The notes: generated from the sequence alone by a model not told the origin. A stretch of 64,000 bases of DNA from JBBRVW01 sp963784645 (GCA_963784645.1 CAWARY010000002.1:186001-250000); one strand, 5' to 3'. Positions 50,588 to 58,831 are shown, counted from the stretch's first letter. A program made the numbers and translations.

Positions 50588-51973
50588 ATGACACAGCTCG
50601 ATCTGCACATCATCGAGACCCAGTCGCTGGGTGACCGCAGCTACCTGCTCACCGACGGCGACATCGCCCTCGTGGTCGACCCGCAGCGCGACATCGACCG
50701 GGTCCTCGACCTGGCCGACGAGCTCGGCGTCCGGATCGCCTCGGTCGCGGAGACGCACGGCCACAACGACTACGTCTCGGGCGGGCTCGAGCTGTCCCGG
50801 GCCGCCGGGGCCGAGTACCGGCTGCCGGCCGAGATGGGCGCCGAGTACCCGCACACGGCCGTCAGCGACGGCGACACCTTCGACGTCGGCGCCCTGCGCG
50901 TGACGGTCCTGCACACCCCGGGCCACACCCACCACCACGTCGCCTACGCCGTCGCCGTCGGTGACGGCCCCGTCGAGGCGGTGCTCACCGGCGGCTCGAT
51001 GCTGTTCGGCGCCACCGGTCGCACCGACCTGGTCGGCCCCGAGCACACCGACGAGCTCACCCACGCCCAGTTCCGCTCCGTCCGGCGGCTCGCGAGTGAG
51101 CTGCCGGACGAGGCGCAGGTGCTCCCGACGCACGGGTTCGGCAGCTTCTGCTCCGCCACCCCCACCTCGGGCGACTCGTCCACCGTCGCCGAGCAGCGCA
51201 CCAGCAACCCGGCACTGACCCAGGACGAGCAGTCCTACGTCGACCAGCTGCTGGCCGGGCTGGACGCGTTCCCGGCGTACTACGCGCAGATGGCGCCGAT
51301 CAACCAGCACGGCCCGGCTCCGGTCGACCTCAGCCCCCCCGTGGCCGTCGACCCGGCCGAGCTCCGTCGTCGGCTGGAGGCCGGCGAGTGGGTCGTCGAC
51401 CTGCGGGACCGGACGGCGTTCGCCGCCGGTCACCTGACCGGAAGCCGCAGCTTCGAGCTGAGCACCAACTTCGTCACGTACCTGGGGTGGCTGCTCCCGT
51501 GGGGCACGGCGCCGACCCTGATCGGGGAGAGCGAGGAGCAGGTCGCGGACGCCCGCCGCGAGCTGGTGCGCATCGGCGTCGACCAGCTGGCCGGCGCCGC
51601 CGTGGGACCCCTCGACGAGCTCGCGGACGGTCGCCCGGTCCGGTCCTACGCGGTGTCGGACTTCTCCGGGCTTGCCACCCGCCTGGCCGATGACGGCGTC
51701 GGCCCGGTGCACGTGCTGGACGCCCGACGCAACGATGAGCACCGCGAGGGTCATGTGGCCGGCGCACTGCACATCCCGGTGCACGAGCTGGCCGCCCGTA
51801 TCGGTGAGGTCCCGGACGGCGAGGTCTGGGTGTACTGCGGATCCGGCTACCGCGCCGCCATCGCAGCCTCCCTGCTGGACACGGACGGCCGGACCGTCGT
51901 GCACGTCAACGAGGACTACGCCGCGTCCGCGGAGGCCGGGCTCGAGACGAAGCCGGCCGCCGCCTCCGGATGA
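50588..51973 (+). CDS. metallo-beta-lactamase/rhodanese fusion, persulfide-dioxygenase-like (CstB-like)
   Basis: 461 residues. MBL domain (1-240) with ETHGHNDYVSGG (His57) and HTPGHTHHH (His113); the Asp normally found in TGD, third iron ligand of ETHE1-type dioxygenases, is Gly136 here (LTGGSMLFGATGRTD), and HxHxDH is HxHxDY. A first rhodanese-like domain (about 270-355) lacks the active Cys; a second (about 365-455) has it in VYCGSGYRAA. The domain order matches CstB, which oxidises persulfide to thiosulfate/sulfite, but the altered ligands leave the chemistry open. ATG with GGAGG; stop overlaps the TauE start. Confidence 0.88.
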   Translation: MTQLDLHIIETQSLGDRSYLLTDGDIALVVDPQRDIDRVLDLADELGVRIASVAETHGHNDYVSGGLELSRAAGAEYRLPAEMGAEYPHTAVSDGDTFDVGALRVTVLHTPGHTHHHVAYAVAVGDGPVEAVLTGGSMLFGATGRTDLVGPEHTDELTHAQFRSVRRLASELPDEAQVLPTHGFGSFCSATPTSGDSSTVAEQRTSNPALTQDEQSYVDQLLAGLDAFPAYYAQMAPINQHGPAPVDLSPPVAVDPAELRRRLEAGEWVVDLRDRTAFAAGHLTGSRSFELSTNFVTYLGWLLPWGTAPTLIGESEEQVADARRELVRIGVDQLAGAAVGPLDELADGRPVRSYAVSDFSGLATRLADDGVGPVHVLDARRNDEHREGHVAGALHIPVHELAARIGEVPDGEVWVYCGSGYRAAIAASLLDTDGRTVVHVNEDYAASAEAGLETKPAAASG

Positions 51974-52749
51974 GCGTGGTCGCCGGGTTCGGGCTGCTGA
52001 TCGGCGTCCTGCTCGGCCTGCTCGGCGCCGGCGGCAGCATCCTCGCCGTCCCCGCACTGGTGTACGGCGCCGGGCAGCCGCTGAGCTCCGCGGTGCCGAC
52101 CTCGTTGCTCGTCGTCGGAGTCTCCGCCGCGGTCGCCGTCGTGGCGCGGGTGCGGGCGCGGCAGGTGCAGTGGCGCATCGCCGGGGTCGTGGGAGCGGCC
52201 GGCATCCCGGCGGCGTTCGCCGGTGCCGCGCTGAACCGGGCTCTTGACCCGCGGGTCGTGCTGCTCGGGTTCGCCGCCGTGATGGTCGCCGCGGCGGTTC
52301 GCATGCTGCGCGAGCAGCCCGAAGCTGGCGGCGACTGTGCGCTGCCCGGCGGCGGGGTGAACTGGCGCGGCTGCCTGCCCAAGGCACTCGGGGCCGGGGT
52401 CGCGGTCGGATTCCTGACCGGGCTGTTCGGTGTCGGGGGCGGGTTCCTGGTCGTCCCGGCGCTCGTGCTGCTGCTCGGGCTGCCGATGACCGTCGCAGTC
52501 GGCACATCACTGCTGGTCGTCGCGCTGAACTCCGCGGCCGGCTTCGCCGCGCACGCCGGGTCGGCGGACATCGACTACGGACTGGCGGCCGTGTTCACCG
52601 GCGCGGCGGTGGCCGGGTCGATGCTCGCGGCGCGCGTCGCGACCCGGCTCCCCGCTGAGCGCCTGCGCCGCTGGTTCGCGTGGCTGGTCCTCGCCGTCGC
52701 GGCGTTCGTCGCGGTCCAGGCGCTGGTCAACCCGGGTGCCGGCACCTGA
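51970..52749 (+). CDS. TauE/SafE-family sulfite/sulfonate exporter
   Basis: 259 residues, about eight membrane helices in two related halves, each beginning with the family glycine motif (GLLGAGGSILAVPALVY and GLFGVGGGFLVVPALVL). Start ATG overlaps the preceding stop (ATGA). In this operon it would export sulfite produced by persulfide oxidation; direction and substrate are inferred from context. Confidence 0.92.
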   Translation: MSVVAGFGLLIGVLLGLLGAGGSILAVPALVYGAGQPLSSAVPTSLLVVGVSAAVAVVARVRARQVQWRIAGVVGAAGIPAAFAGAALNRALDPRVVLLGFAAVMVAAAVRMLREQPEAGGDCALPGGGVNWRGCLPKALGAGVAVGFLTGLFGVGGGFLVVPALVLLLGLPMTVAVGTSLLVVALNSAAGFAAHAGSADIDYGLAAVFTGAAVAGSMLAARVATRLPAERLRRWFAWLVLAVAAFVAVQALVNPGAGT

Positions 52750-52830
52750 CCGGGTCCGGGGATCGACCGAGTCGCGCGCACCCGCTTGGTCACACGCAGT
52801 TGGTGAACTCGACCTGCCAGCGCCACGGTG

Positions 52831-53268
52831 TCACTCCTCCGCGGCGACCACGCGGCCGAGAGCCCTGGTGACCGTGCGGACCTCGGCGTCGGACAGGTGC
52901 CGGCTGAAGTGCTCCTCGATGCCCGCCAGGTAGACGGGCGCGGCCTCGCGCAACCGCGACCGTCCGGCCGGGGTGATCGCGGCGAACCACGAGCGGCCGT
53001 CGTCGGGGTTCGCCTCGCGACCGACCAGGCCGGCCCGCTCCAGCTCGGTGACGACCCGGCTGACCCGCTCGCGGCTGAGCACCGCGCCGGCCCCGAGCTC
53101 GGTCATCCGCAGGCGGCGGCCGGGCGCCGAGTTCAGCACCAGCAGGACGTCGTACCAGGACAGCGGCATCCCCAGCTCGGCCAGCCGCCGCTCGAGGCGG
53201 GGCACGACGGCCGCATGGGCGCGCAGCAGCGCGGCCCAGGCGCCGACCCGGTCCACCTCATCGGTCAT
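52831..53268 (-). CDS. MarR-family regulator
   Basis: 145 residues, winged HTH (MPLSWYDVLLVLNSAPGRRL, LSRERVSRVVTELERAGLV, wing NPDDGRSWFAAITPAG). ATG at 53268; open frame further upstream is not protein-like. Divergent from the azoreductase gene, with a 22-bp near-perfect palindrome in the shared promoter, the typical layout for a MarR repressor sensing quinones or oxidants. Confidence 0.93.
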   Translation of the reverse strand: MTDEVDRVGAWAALLRAHAAVVPRLERRLAELGMPLSWYDVLLVLNSAPGRRLRMTELGAGAVLSRERVSRVVTELERAGLVGREANPDDGRSWFAAITPAGRSRLREAAPVYLAGIEEHFSRHLSDAEVRTVTRALGRVVAAEE

Positions 53269-53307
53269 GGCAGGAGGGTAGCGCAGGAATGTGCGGGTGC
53301 ACACACC

Positions 53308-53356
53308 TTGACACGCGGCCACCCATCGGCTCATTATGTGCGTGCGCACGTACATA
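53308..53356 (+). promoter_or_regulatory. azoreductase promoter with MarR operator
   Basis: -35 TTGACA (53308-53313), 18-bp spacer, -10 CATTAT (53332-53337). The palindrome TATGTGCGTGC / GCACGTACATA (53335-53356, one mismatch pair) overlaps the -10 and start region, so a bound MarR protein would block transcription. Confidence 0.75.
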
Positions 53357-53373
53357 CCACGAGAGGAAGCACC

Positions 53374-54000
53374 ATGAGCACACTGCTGCACGTCTCCGCA
53401 TCCCCGCGGGCCGGGAGGTCCGAGTCGCTCGCCCTCGCCCGGTTGTTCCTGGACACCTACGCCGAGCAGAACCCGGACGTCACCGTCGAGGAGTGGGACC
53501 TCTGGGACGGCACCCTGCCGGAGTTCGGCCAGGCCGCCGTCGAAGGGAAGATGAACACCTTCGCCGGCATCGACCTGGAGGGACCGTCGGCTGCCGCCTG
53601 GCGGCAGGTGACGGCGACCTTCGAGAGGTTCGCCGCCGCGGACGCGTACCTGTTCAGCGTCCCGATGTGGAACGCCGGCGTCCCCTACAAGCTCAAGCAG
53701 CTCATCGACGTGGTGAGCCAGCCCGGCCTGGTCTTCGGCTTCGACCCGGGCGCGGGCTACACCGGCCTGCTGACCGGCCGGAAGGCGGCGGTGCTCTACA
53801 CCTCGGCGATCTACGGGCCCGGCCGCGGCCCGGCGTTCGGCTCCGACTTCCAGGCGCCGTTCTTCCGGGACTGGCTCGCCTGGGCCGGTGTCGAGGACGT
53901 GCGCGAGGTGTCCTTCGGCCCGAACATCGCGGCGGCGGACGTCGAGGGTGGCCGCCGCATCGCCCGCGAGGAGACCGCCCGCCTGGCGAAGGAGTTCTGA
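53374..54000 (+). CDS. FMN-dependent NADH:quinone oxidoreductase / azoreductase (AzoR)
   Basis: 208 residues, flavodoxin-like fold. N-terminal SASPRAGRSESLALA (FMN phosphate), VPMWNAGVPYKLKQLIDVV (conserved AzoR segment), GFDPGAGYTGLLTGRKAAV. Reduces quinones and azo compounds by two electrons. ATG with GAGAGGAAG upstream. Target of the divergent MarR gene. Confidence 0.93.
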   Translation: MSTLLHVSASPRAGRSESLALARLFLDTYAEQNPDVTVEEWDLWDGTLPEFGQAAVEGKMNTFAGIDLEGPSAAAWRQVTATFERFAAADAYLFSVPMWNAGVPYKLKQLIDVVSQPGLVFGFDPGAGYTGLLTGRKAAVLYTSAIYGPGRGPAFGSDFQAPFFRDWLAWAGVEDVREVSFGPNIAAADVEGGRRIAREETARLAKEF

Positions 54001-54106
54001 CGGGTCGTGACACGCCGACGTCGGGCGAGCAGGTCCCCCGGTGGCGCGCGGGAAGGTTCACGGGCTTTGTCGTTCCGCCGCGGCTCGACCGGGGTACGGG
54101 GCGTCC

Positions 54107-54457
54107 ATGGCCACCTACACGGTCAACGAGGACGCCGTCGCCCGCTGCCGCGCGCTGATCGACAAGCGGCAGTACGTGCTCGACAGCGAGTGGGGCGACG
54201 TCCAACCGGACGCCGGGACGCAGAACGCCTACCTCGAGCACCACTCGTGGGACGACTACGCCGCCTGGCACCTGGGGCTCACCTCGGGCGCCACCGACGG
54301 GACCAAGGCGCGGTACGCCTTCGTGTACGGCGACCTGCGCCGGGTGCACCGTACGGCGCTGATCGCCTGCGTCTACCGCGCCGCGGAGTGGCGGCACAAG
54401 GACGTCGAGCTCGCAGCGCACGACCTCCTGCAGCACCTGGACCGCACCAGCGGCTGA
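54107..54457 (+). CDS. conserved hypothetical, 116 residues
   Basis: MATYTVNEDAVARCRALIDK then RQYVLDSEWGDVQPDAG, YLEHHSWDDYAAWHLGLT, KARYAFVYGDLRRVHRTALI, YRAAEWRHKDVELAAHDLL. Soluble, no signal peptide, Trp/His-rich. Its balanced composition marks it as real, and similar small proteins occur in actinobacteria, but no function is known to me. Confidence 0.75.
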   Translation: MATYTVNEDAVARCRALIDKRQYVLDSEWGDVQPDAGTQNAYLEHHSWDDYAAWHLGLTSGATDGTKARYAFVYGDLRRVHRTALIACVYRAAEWRHKDVELAAHDLLQHLDRTSG

Positions 54458-54542
54458 GGAGCATCGTCGTAGCGGCACCGATGACTCCACGGTGCCGGCC
54501 GGGTCACCACTCCCGTCCGCGCCCGCCCACGAGAGGAACGTC

Positions 54543-54938
54543 ATGCTCGCCAGCTCGCCCGCCTTCAGCAGCTTCGCCGTCGACGACACCGAAGCCGCCC
54601 GCACGTTCTACTCCGGCACGCTCGGCCTCACGGTCGAGGACCTCGGCATGGGTGGCCTCGTCGCGATCCACCTCCAGGGCGGGGCTCGGGTGATGGTCTA
54701 CCCCAAACCGGACTTCACCCCGGCCACGTACACGGTGCTGAGCTTCCCGGTCGACGACATCGACGCGGCCGTCGACACGCTCGTCGCCGACGGCGTGACG
54801 ATGGAGAAGTACGAGGGCTTCGACCAGGACGCCAAGGGGATCGCGCGCAACCCGGTGGGGCCCCCCATCGCGTGGTTCCGCGACCCGGCCGGCAACATCC
54901 TCGCGGTCCTCGAGCAGCCGGCCGGAACCGGCTCCTGA
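54543..54938 (+). CDS. VOC (glyoxalase/bleomycin-resistance) family protein
   Basis: 131 residues with the paired beta-alpha-beta-beta-beta modules: SSFAVDDTEAARTFYSGTLG, then PVDDIDAAVDTLVADGVTME and WFRDPAGNILAVLEQ. Metal ligands are not obvious in the first module, so an enzyme or binding protein role cannot be separated. ATG with GAGAGGAA upstream. Confidence 0.9.
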   Translation: MLASSPAFSSFAVDDTEAARTFYSGTLGLTVEDLGMGGLVAIHLQGGARVMVYPKPDFTPATYTVLSFPVDDIDAAVDTLVADGVTMEKYEGFDQDAKGIARNPVGPPIAWFRDPAGNILAVLEQPAGTGS

Positions 54939-55030
54939 CGGCTCAGCGCGGACCAGCCGTCGGTGACCCGCGACGCAGTTCGGCAACGACGATCAAGGCA
55001 GCGCCCGGAGGTGGCGGGAGGATCACCGGC

Positions 55031-55951
55031 ATGACGACGGCAGCGGCTGACACCTTCCACCGCTTCGTGGCCGTGCTCGCCGAGGCCATGGACGACCACG
55101 ACGCGGACGGTGAGGTGCTCGCGTCGCGGCTGCACCTGTCCCGGTTCCACGCCGATCGGCTGATCCGGGCGGCGAGCGGTGAGTCCCCGGCGGCCCTGCG
55201 CCGCCGGGTGCTCCTCGAGCGGGCTGCGTACCGGCTGGCAACCACCGACCACGACGTCCTGCGCGTCGCCGTCGAGGCCGGCTACTCGAGCAACGAGGCG
55301 TTCACGCGCGCGTTCGGGCGCGCCTTCGGTTCACCGCCGTCGCGATGGCGGGTGCAGCGTTCCTCGTACCGGCTCGACGCACCCAGCCGGGTGCATTTCG
55401 TCCCGCCCGGGACCCTCCGGGTCCCCGCCCCGAGAAAGGTCACCGGCATGGACCTCATGACCCGCATGGTCGAGCACCACGTCTGGCTGGTCGGCGAGCT
55501 CGTCGACCACTGCGCCCGCCTCACCCTCGAGCAGCTCGATGCTCCCGTGGAGATCTCCGTCGAGGGCATCGACGACGACCCCACCGTCCGGTCGCTGCTC
55601 GCCCGGCTGGTGGGACAGATGGAGATGTGGGACGCGTCGATGCACGACCGGCCGTACGACGTCGACGCCGAACGGACCTGGGAGCTGCCGGAGATCCGGT
55701 CCCGGCTCGCGGCGATCGGCACGGTGTTCATCGGGCAGGTCCGCGAGATCGCGGCCGATGGCCGGCTCGACGAGACGTTCGTGGACACGACCTGCGAACC
55801 GCCGCGGGTCTTCACCTACGGCGGGATGGTCGCCCACGTGCTCACGTTCGCCGCGCACCGCCGGGTGCTGGTGTGCGGCGCGCTGCACGCTGCGGGCATC
55901 ACCGACCTCGGCGCCGGCGACCCGATGGACTGGGTCGCCCAGCCCGCGTGA
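55031..55951 (+). CDS. AraC-type HTH fused to DinB-like domain
   Basis: 306 residues. N-terminal AraC-type double HTH (about 15-115: LASRLHLSRFHADRLIRAAS, VAVEAGYSSNEAFTRAFGRA) followed by a DinB/DUF664-like four-helix domain (about 140-300: LMTRMVEHHVWLVGELVDHC, MVAHVLTFAAHRRVLV). The His positions of the second part fit the metal-binding DinB fold, perhaps a thiol- or metal-dependent sensor. Ligand unknown. Confidence 0.85.
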   Translation: MTTAAADTFHRFVAVLAEAMDDHDADGEVLASRLHLSRFHADRLIRAASGESPAALRRRVLLERAAYRLATTDHDVLRVAVEAGYSSNEAFTRAFGRAFGSPPSRWRVQRSSYRLDAPSRVHFVPPGTLRVPAPRKVTGMDLMTRMVEHHVWLVGELVDHCARLTLEQLDAPVEISVEGIDDDPTVRSLLARLVGQMEMWDASMHDRPYDVDAERTWELPEIRSRLAAIGTVFIGQVREIAADGRLDETFVDTTCEPPRVFTYGGMVAHVLTFAAHRRVLVCGALHAAGITDLGAGDPMDWVAQPA

Positions 55952-55988
55952 CTGTCCGGCCCGCCCCACGTCCCCTACCGACCCCCGC

Positions 55989-56018
55989 CGAGTTGATCAC
56001 GGTCCCGTGGTCAACTCG
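55989..56018. terminator. hairpin 1 of a related pair
   Basis: CGAGTTGATCACGG-TC-CCGTGGTCAACTCG, 14-bp arms with one mismatch, 38 bp after the AraC-DinB stop. Probably a terminator; the same core GATCACGGTCCCGTG recurs 62 bp further on. Confidence 0.6.
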
Positions 56019-56050
56019 GGCCGACAGTGGCTTGCATGCCGCGGTCGACC

Positions 56051-56080
56051 CGGAATGATCACGGTCCCGTGATCATTTCG
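56051..56080. repeat. hairpin 2 of a related pair
   Basis: CGGAATGATCACGG-TC-CCGTGATCATTTCG, 14-bp arms with one mismatch, 48 bp before the lpd start. Shares the palindromic core with hairpin 1. May act as terminator or as a repeat-type sequence. Confidence 0.6.
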
Positions 56081-56127
56081 GGCACCGGGGGCGGCGGCGG
56101 GAGCGGGCGGCGGATAGCGTTCAGCGC

Positions 56128-57528
56128 ATGAGCGAGCACTTCGACGTCGTCGTCCTCGGTGCCGGCCCCGGCGGGTACGTCGCCGCCATCCGCGCCTCGC
56201 AGCTGGGCAAGAAGGTAGCGGTCATCGAGGAGAAGTACTGGGGAGGTGTCTGCCTCAACGTCGGGTGCATCCCCTCGAAGGCGCTGCTGCGCAACGCCGA
56301 GCTGTCGCACATCCTCACGCACGAGAAGGACAAGTTCGGTATCACGGGCGACGCGTCGATGGACTTCGCGCCGACGCACGCCCGTAGCCGTCAGGTGTCG
56401 GAGTCCATCGTCAAGGGCGTCCACTTCCTGATGAAGAAGAACAAGATCACCAAGATCGACGGCTGGGGCACGTTCACCAGCCCGAGGACGATCGACGTGA
56501 AGGGCTCGGACGGCGCCGTCACCCGGGTGAGCGGCGACAGCGTCATCATCGCTGCGGGCGCCACCACCCGGCTGGTCCCCGGCACCTCGTTGTCCGACCG
56601 GGTGGTGACCTACGAGGAGCAGATCCTCACCGATCAGCTCCCCGGGTCGATCGTGATCGCCGGCTCCGGGGCCATCGGCGTCGAGTTCGCGTACATCATG
56701 AAGAACTTCGGCGTCGACGTGACGATCGTGGAGTTCCTCGACCGGATGGTCCCCACCGAGGACGCCGAGATCTCCAAGGAGCTGCTCAAGCACTACAAGA
56801 AGCTCGGCGTGAACATCCTGCTGTCGACCAAGGTCGAGAGCATCGACGACAGCGGCGACAAGGTGAAGGTCACCGTGTCCCCCGCGCAGGGCGGCGACGC
56901 GCAGGTGCTCGAGACGGACAAGGTGCTGCAGGCGATCGGGTTCGCGCCGCGGCTCGACGGCTACGGCCTCGACCAGACCGGCGTCCAGGTGAGCAACCGC
57001 GGCGCGATCGTCGTCGACGCCCGGGGCCGCACCAACGTCGACGGCGTCTACGCGATCGGCGACTGCACCGGCAAGCTGATGCTCGCCCACACGGCAGAGG
57101 CGATGGGAGTCGTGGCCGCCGAGACCATCGCCGGCGCCGAGACCGTCGAGATCGACTTCGACATGATCCCGCGGGCGACGTACTGCCAGCCGCAGATCGC
57201 GTCCTTCGGGTACACCGAGGAGCAGGCGAAGGAGAAGGGCTACGACGTCAAGGTCGCCAAGTTCCCCTTCACCGCCAACGGCAAGGCGAAGGGTCTCGGC
57301 GACGAGGTCGGTTTCGTCAAGGTCGTCGCCGACGCGACGTACAACGAGATCATCGGCGCGCACCTGATCGGCCCCGACGTCACCGAGCTGCTGCCGGTCC
57401 TCACCCTGGCCCAGAAGTGGGACCTCACCGCCGACGAGGTCGCCCGCAACGTGTTCGCGCACCCCACGCTGTCCGAGGCGGTCAAGGAGGCCGTCGAGGG
57501 CATCGCCGGGCACATGATCAACTTCTGA
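56128..57528 (+). CDS. lpd: dihydrolipoyl dehydrogenase
   Basis: 466 residues. FAD-binding VVVLGAGPGGYVAAIRA, redox-active disulfide GGVCLNVGCIPSKALL, NAD-binding IAGSGAIGVEFAYIM, central FAD motif VYAIGDCTGKLMLAH and C-terminal catalytic His-Glu in HAHPTLSEAVKEA (FAHPTLSE). E3 component shared by pyruvate and 2-oxoglutarate dehydrogenase complexes; also supports peroxidase systems in mycobacteria. Stands alone here; ATG start. Confidence 0.97.
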   Translation: MSEHFDVVVLGAGPGGYVAAIRASQLGKKVAVIEEKYWGGVCLNVGCIPSKALLRNAELSHILTHEKDKFGITGDASMDFAPTHARSRQVSESIVKGVHFLMKKNKITKIDGWGTFTSPRTIDVKGSDGAVTRVSGDSVIIAAGATTRLVPGTSLSDRVVTYEEQILTDQLPGSIVIAGSGAIGVEFAYIMKNFGVDVTIVEFLDRMVPTEDAEISKELLKHYKKLGVNILLSTKVESIDDSGDKVKVTVSPAQGGDAQVLETDKVLQAIGFAPRLDGYGLDQTGVQVSNRGAIVVDARGRTNVDGVYAIGDCTGKLMLAHTAEAMGVVAAETIAGAETVEIDFDMIPRATYCQPQIASFGYTEEQAKEKGYDVKVAKFPFTANGKAKGLGDEVGFVKVVADATYNEIIGAHLIGPDVTELLPVLTLAQKWDLTADEVARNVFAHPTLSEAVKEAVEGIAGHMINF

Positions 57529-57540
57529 GCCGGCCCCGGC

Positions 57541-57569
57541 GCGTCGGCGAGCCAGGTCGCGAACGAGCG
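57541..57569. repeat. single arm of a dispersed repeat, 3' of the trypsin pseudogene
   Basis: Positions 57543-57569 match 58150-58176 at 24 of 27 bases (shared GTCGG-GAGCC-GGTCGC-AACGAGCG). A third, more diverged copy in reverse orientation starts at 58101. Confidence 0.6.
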
Positions 57570-57571
57570 GG

Positions 57572-58088
57572 TCAGGGGAGCGTGACGTACGGCGCCAGGA
57601 ACGATCGAGCCGCCGAGGTGTCCAGCCGGTAGTCGACGTTCGTCGACCGGCAGATCGCGTCGCCGGTGATCGGTCGTCGCGGCCACCACGTTGCTGGTGC
57701 CGAGGAAGTTGGGGCCTCCGGAGTCGCCGTAGCAGGTGCCGCCGTCGCCCTTGGCGGGGTTCATCGAGATCCGCAGCCACGGGTTGTTGGTCGCGTTCAG
57801 GGTGCCGGTGGCGACGCCGCGCACGTCGTCGTAGAGGTACTGGTGGCCGCCGGGGCTGTTGGTGACCTCGTAGGCGCCGTACCCGACCGACGTGAACCGC
57901 TGGTTGGACGCGAGCCTGCCCAGCGAACCGGCCGCGGGCAGCTTGGCCGGCGTGAGGCCGGTGACGGCCTTGTCGAGGACGACGACGGCGATGTCGTGCG
58001 GGTCGCTCGTCGGGCCGGGGTAGGCCGGATCGCCGTGGAAGGTGCCGGAGTAGGTCTTGTCGCCGACCTTGTACGCCGAGACCGAGAC
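57572..58088 (-). pseudogene. trypsin-like secreted serine protease, truncated and frameshifted
   Basis: Readable parts: SAYKVGDKTYSGTFHGDP, DPHDIAVVVLDKAVTG (catalytic Asp), TSVGYGAYE, GGTCYGDSGGPNFLGTSNVV (catalytic Ser). The signal peptide and the catalytic His region are missing: the reading ends abruptly at about 58088, next to an inverted repeat. After VVAATT one extra base (plus-strand C near 57671) shifts the frame; corrected, it continues ITGDAICRSTNVDYRLDTSA and ends VTLP. Two lesions make a true pseudogene likely. Confidence 0.85.
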
Positions 58089-58100
58089 CCACGTTCCACC

Positions 58101-58177
58101 TCGTCGTTCGCGACTTGCGCCCCCGACACGCCGGTGCGGAGCACGGCGTGTCGGTGAGCCCGGTCGCAAACGAGCGA
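58101..58177. repeat. long inverted repeat 5' of the trypsin pseudogene
   Basis: Arms 58101-58133 and 58144-58177, with a perfect 11-bp core CCGACACGCCG / CGGCGTGTCGG and outer pairing CGTTCGCGAC / GTCGCAAACG, around a 10-base loop. It abuts the break point of the trypsin gene. Looks like a small palindromic repeat element. A G-tract run (58181-58217, GGGGGC repeats) follows. Confidence 0.65.
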
Positions 58178-58216
58178 AGTGGGGGGGGGTGGTGCGGGGG
58201 CGGGGGCGGGGGCGGG

Positions 58217-58831
58217 TCAGCCGGCGACGACGGCGCCCGCGGCCTCGGCGACGAGGAGCGCCTGGGTGGTGTCGATCCGCGACCCGTTCCAGGCCAGACC
58301 CTCGAGCGCCACGCCGGTGAGGTCGGCACCGACCAGGTCGGTCTCGTCCAGTCGGGCGTTGCGGAGGATGGCCCGGCTGAGGTCGCAGTCGCGCAGCAGG
58401 GTCCGGCGCAAGCGGGCCTCGGACAGGTCGGCCTCCACGAGCTTCACGCCGGACAGGTCGAGCTCGGTGAGGTCGGCGGCGCGCAGCGTGACGTAGGACC
58501 ACACGCCGCCCTCGACGGTCATCGGCCGTAGCCGGGACTCGACGAACGTCGAGCCGAGCAGCTTGCAGCCGCGCAGGGTCGCCGCGAAGAACGACGTCCG
58601 CCGGAAGGTGCACCCCGCGAAGGACGTGCCGTCGTGGGTCGAGGCGTTGAGCTGGCCGCCGAGGAACCGGCACTCCTCGAACCGCGCACCGCGGGTGGTG
58701 ACCTCGGTGAGGTCGGCGTCGACGAACTCGCAGCCGAGGAAGACGGCGGCGCCGAGGTCCTCGCCGTACCAGTCGACGCCGGTGAACCGCTCGTTCTCCG
58801 CGGACCGGACCGGGTCCGCCGTCCCGCTCAC
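58217..58831 (-). CDS. pentapeptide-repeat protein
   Basis: 204 residues from a GTG overlapping the paaK stop (GTGA). Repeated A(D/N)LXX-type units, e.g. FVDADLTEVTTRGARFEECR, LRAADLTELDLSGVKLVEAD, LSRAILRNARLDETDLVGAD, predicted to fold as a right-handed quadrilateral beta helix. Some such proteins mimic DNA and bind gyrase; most are unassigned. Co-transcribed with paaK. Confidence 0.92.
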   Translation of the reverse strand: MSGTADPVRSAENERFTGVDWYGEDLGAAVFLGCEFVDADLTEVTTRGARFEECRFLGGQLNASTHDGTSFAGCTFRRTSFFAATLRGCKLLGSTFVESRLRPMTVEGGVWSYVTLRAADLTELDLSGVKLVEADLSEARLRRTLLRDCDLSRAILRNARLDETDLVGADLTGVALEGLAWNGSRIDTTQALLVAEAAGAVVAG

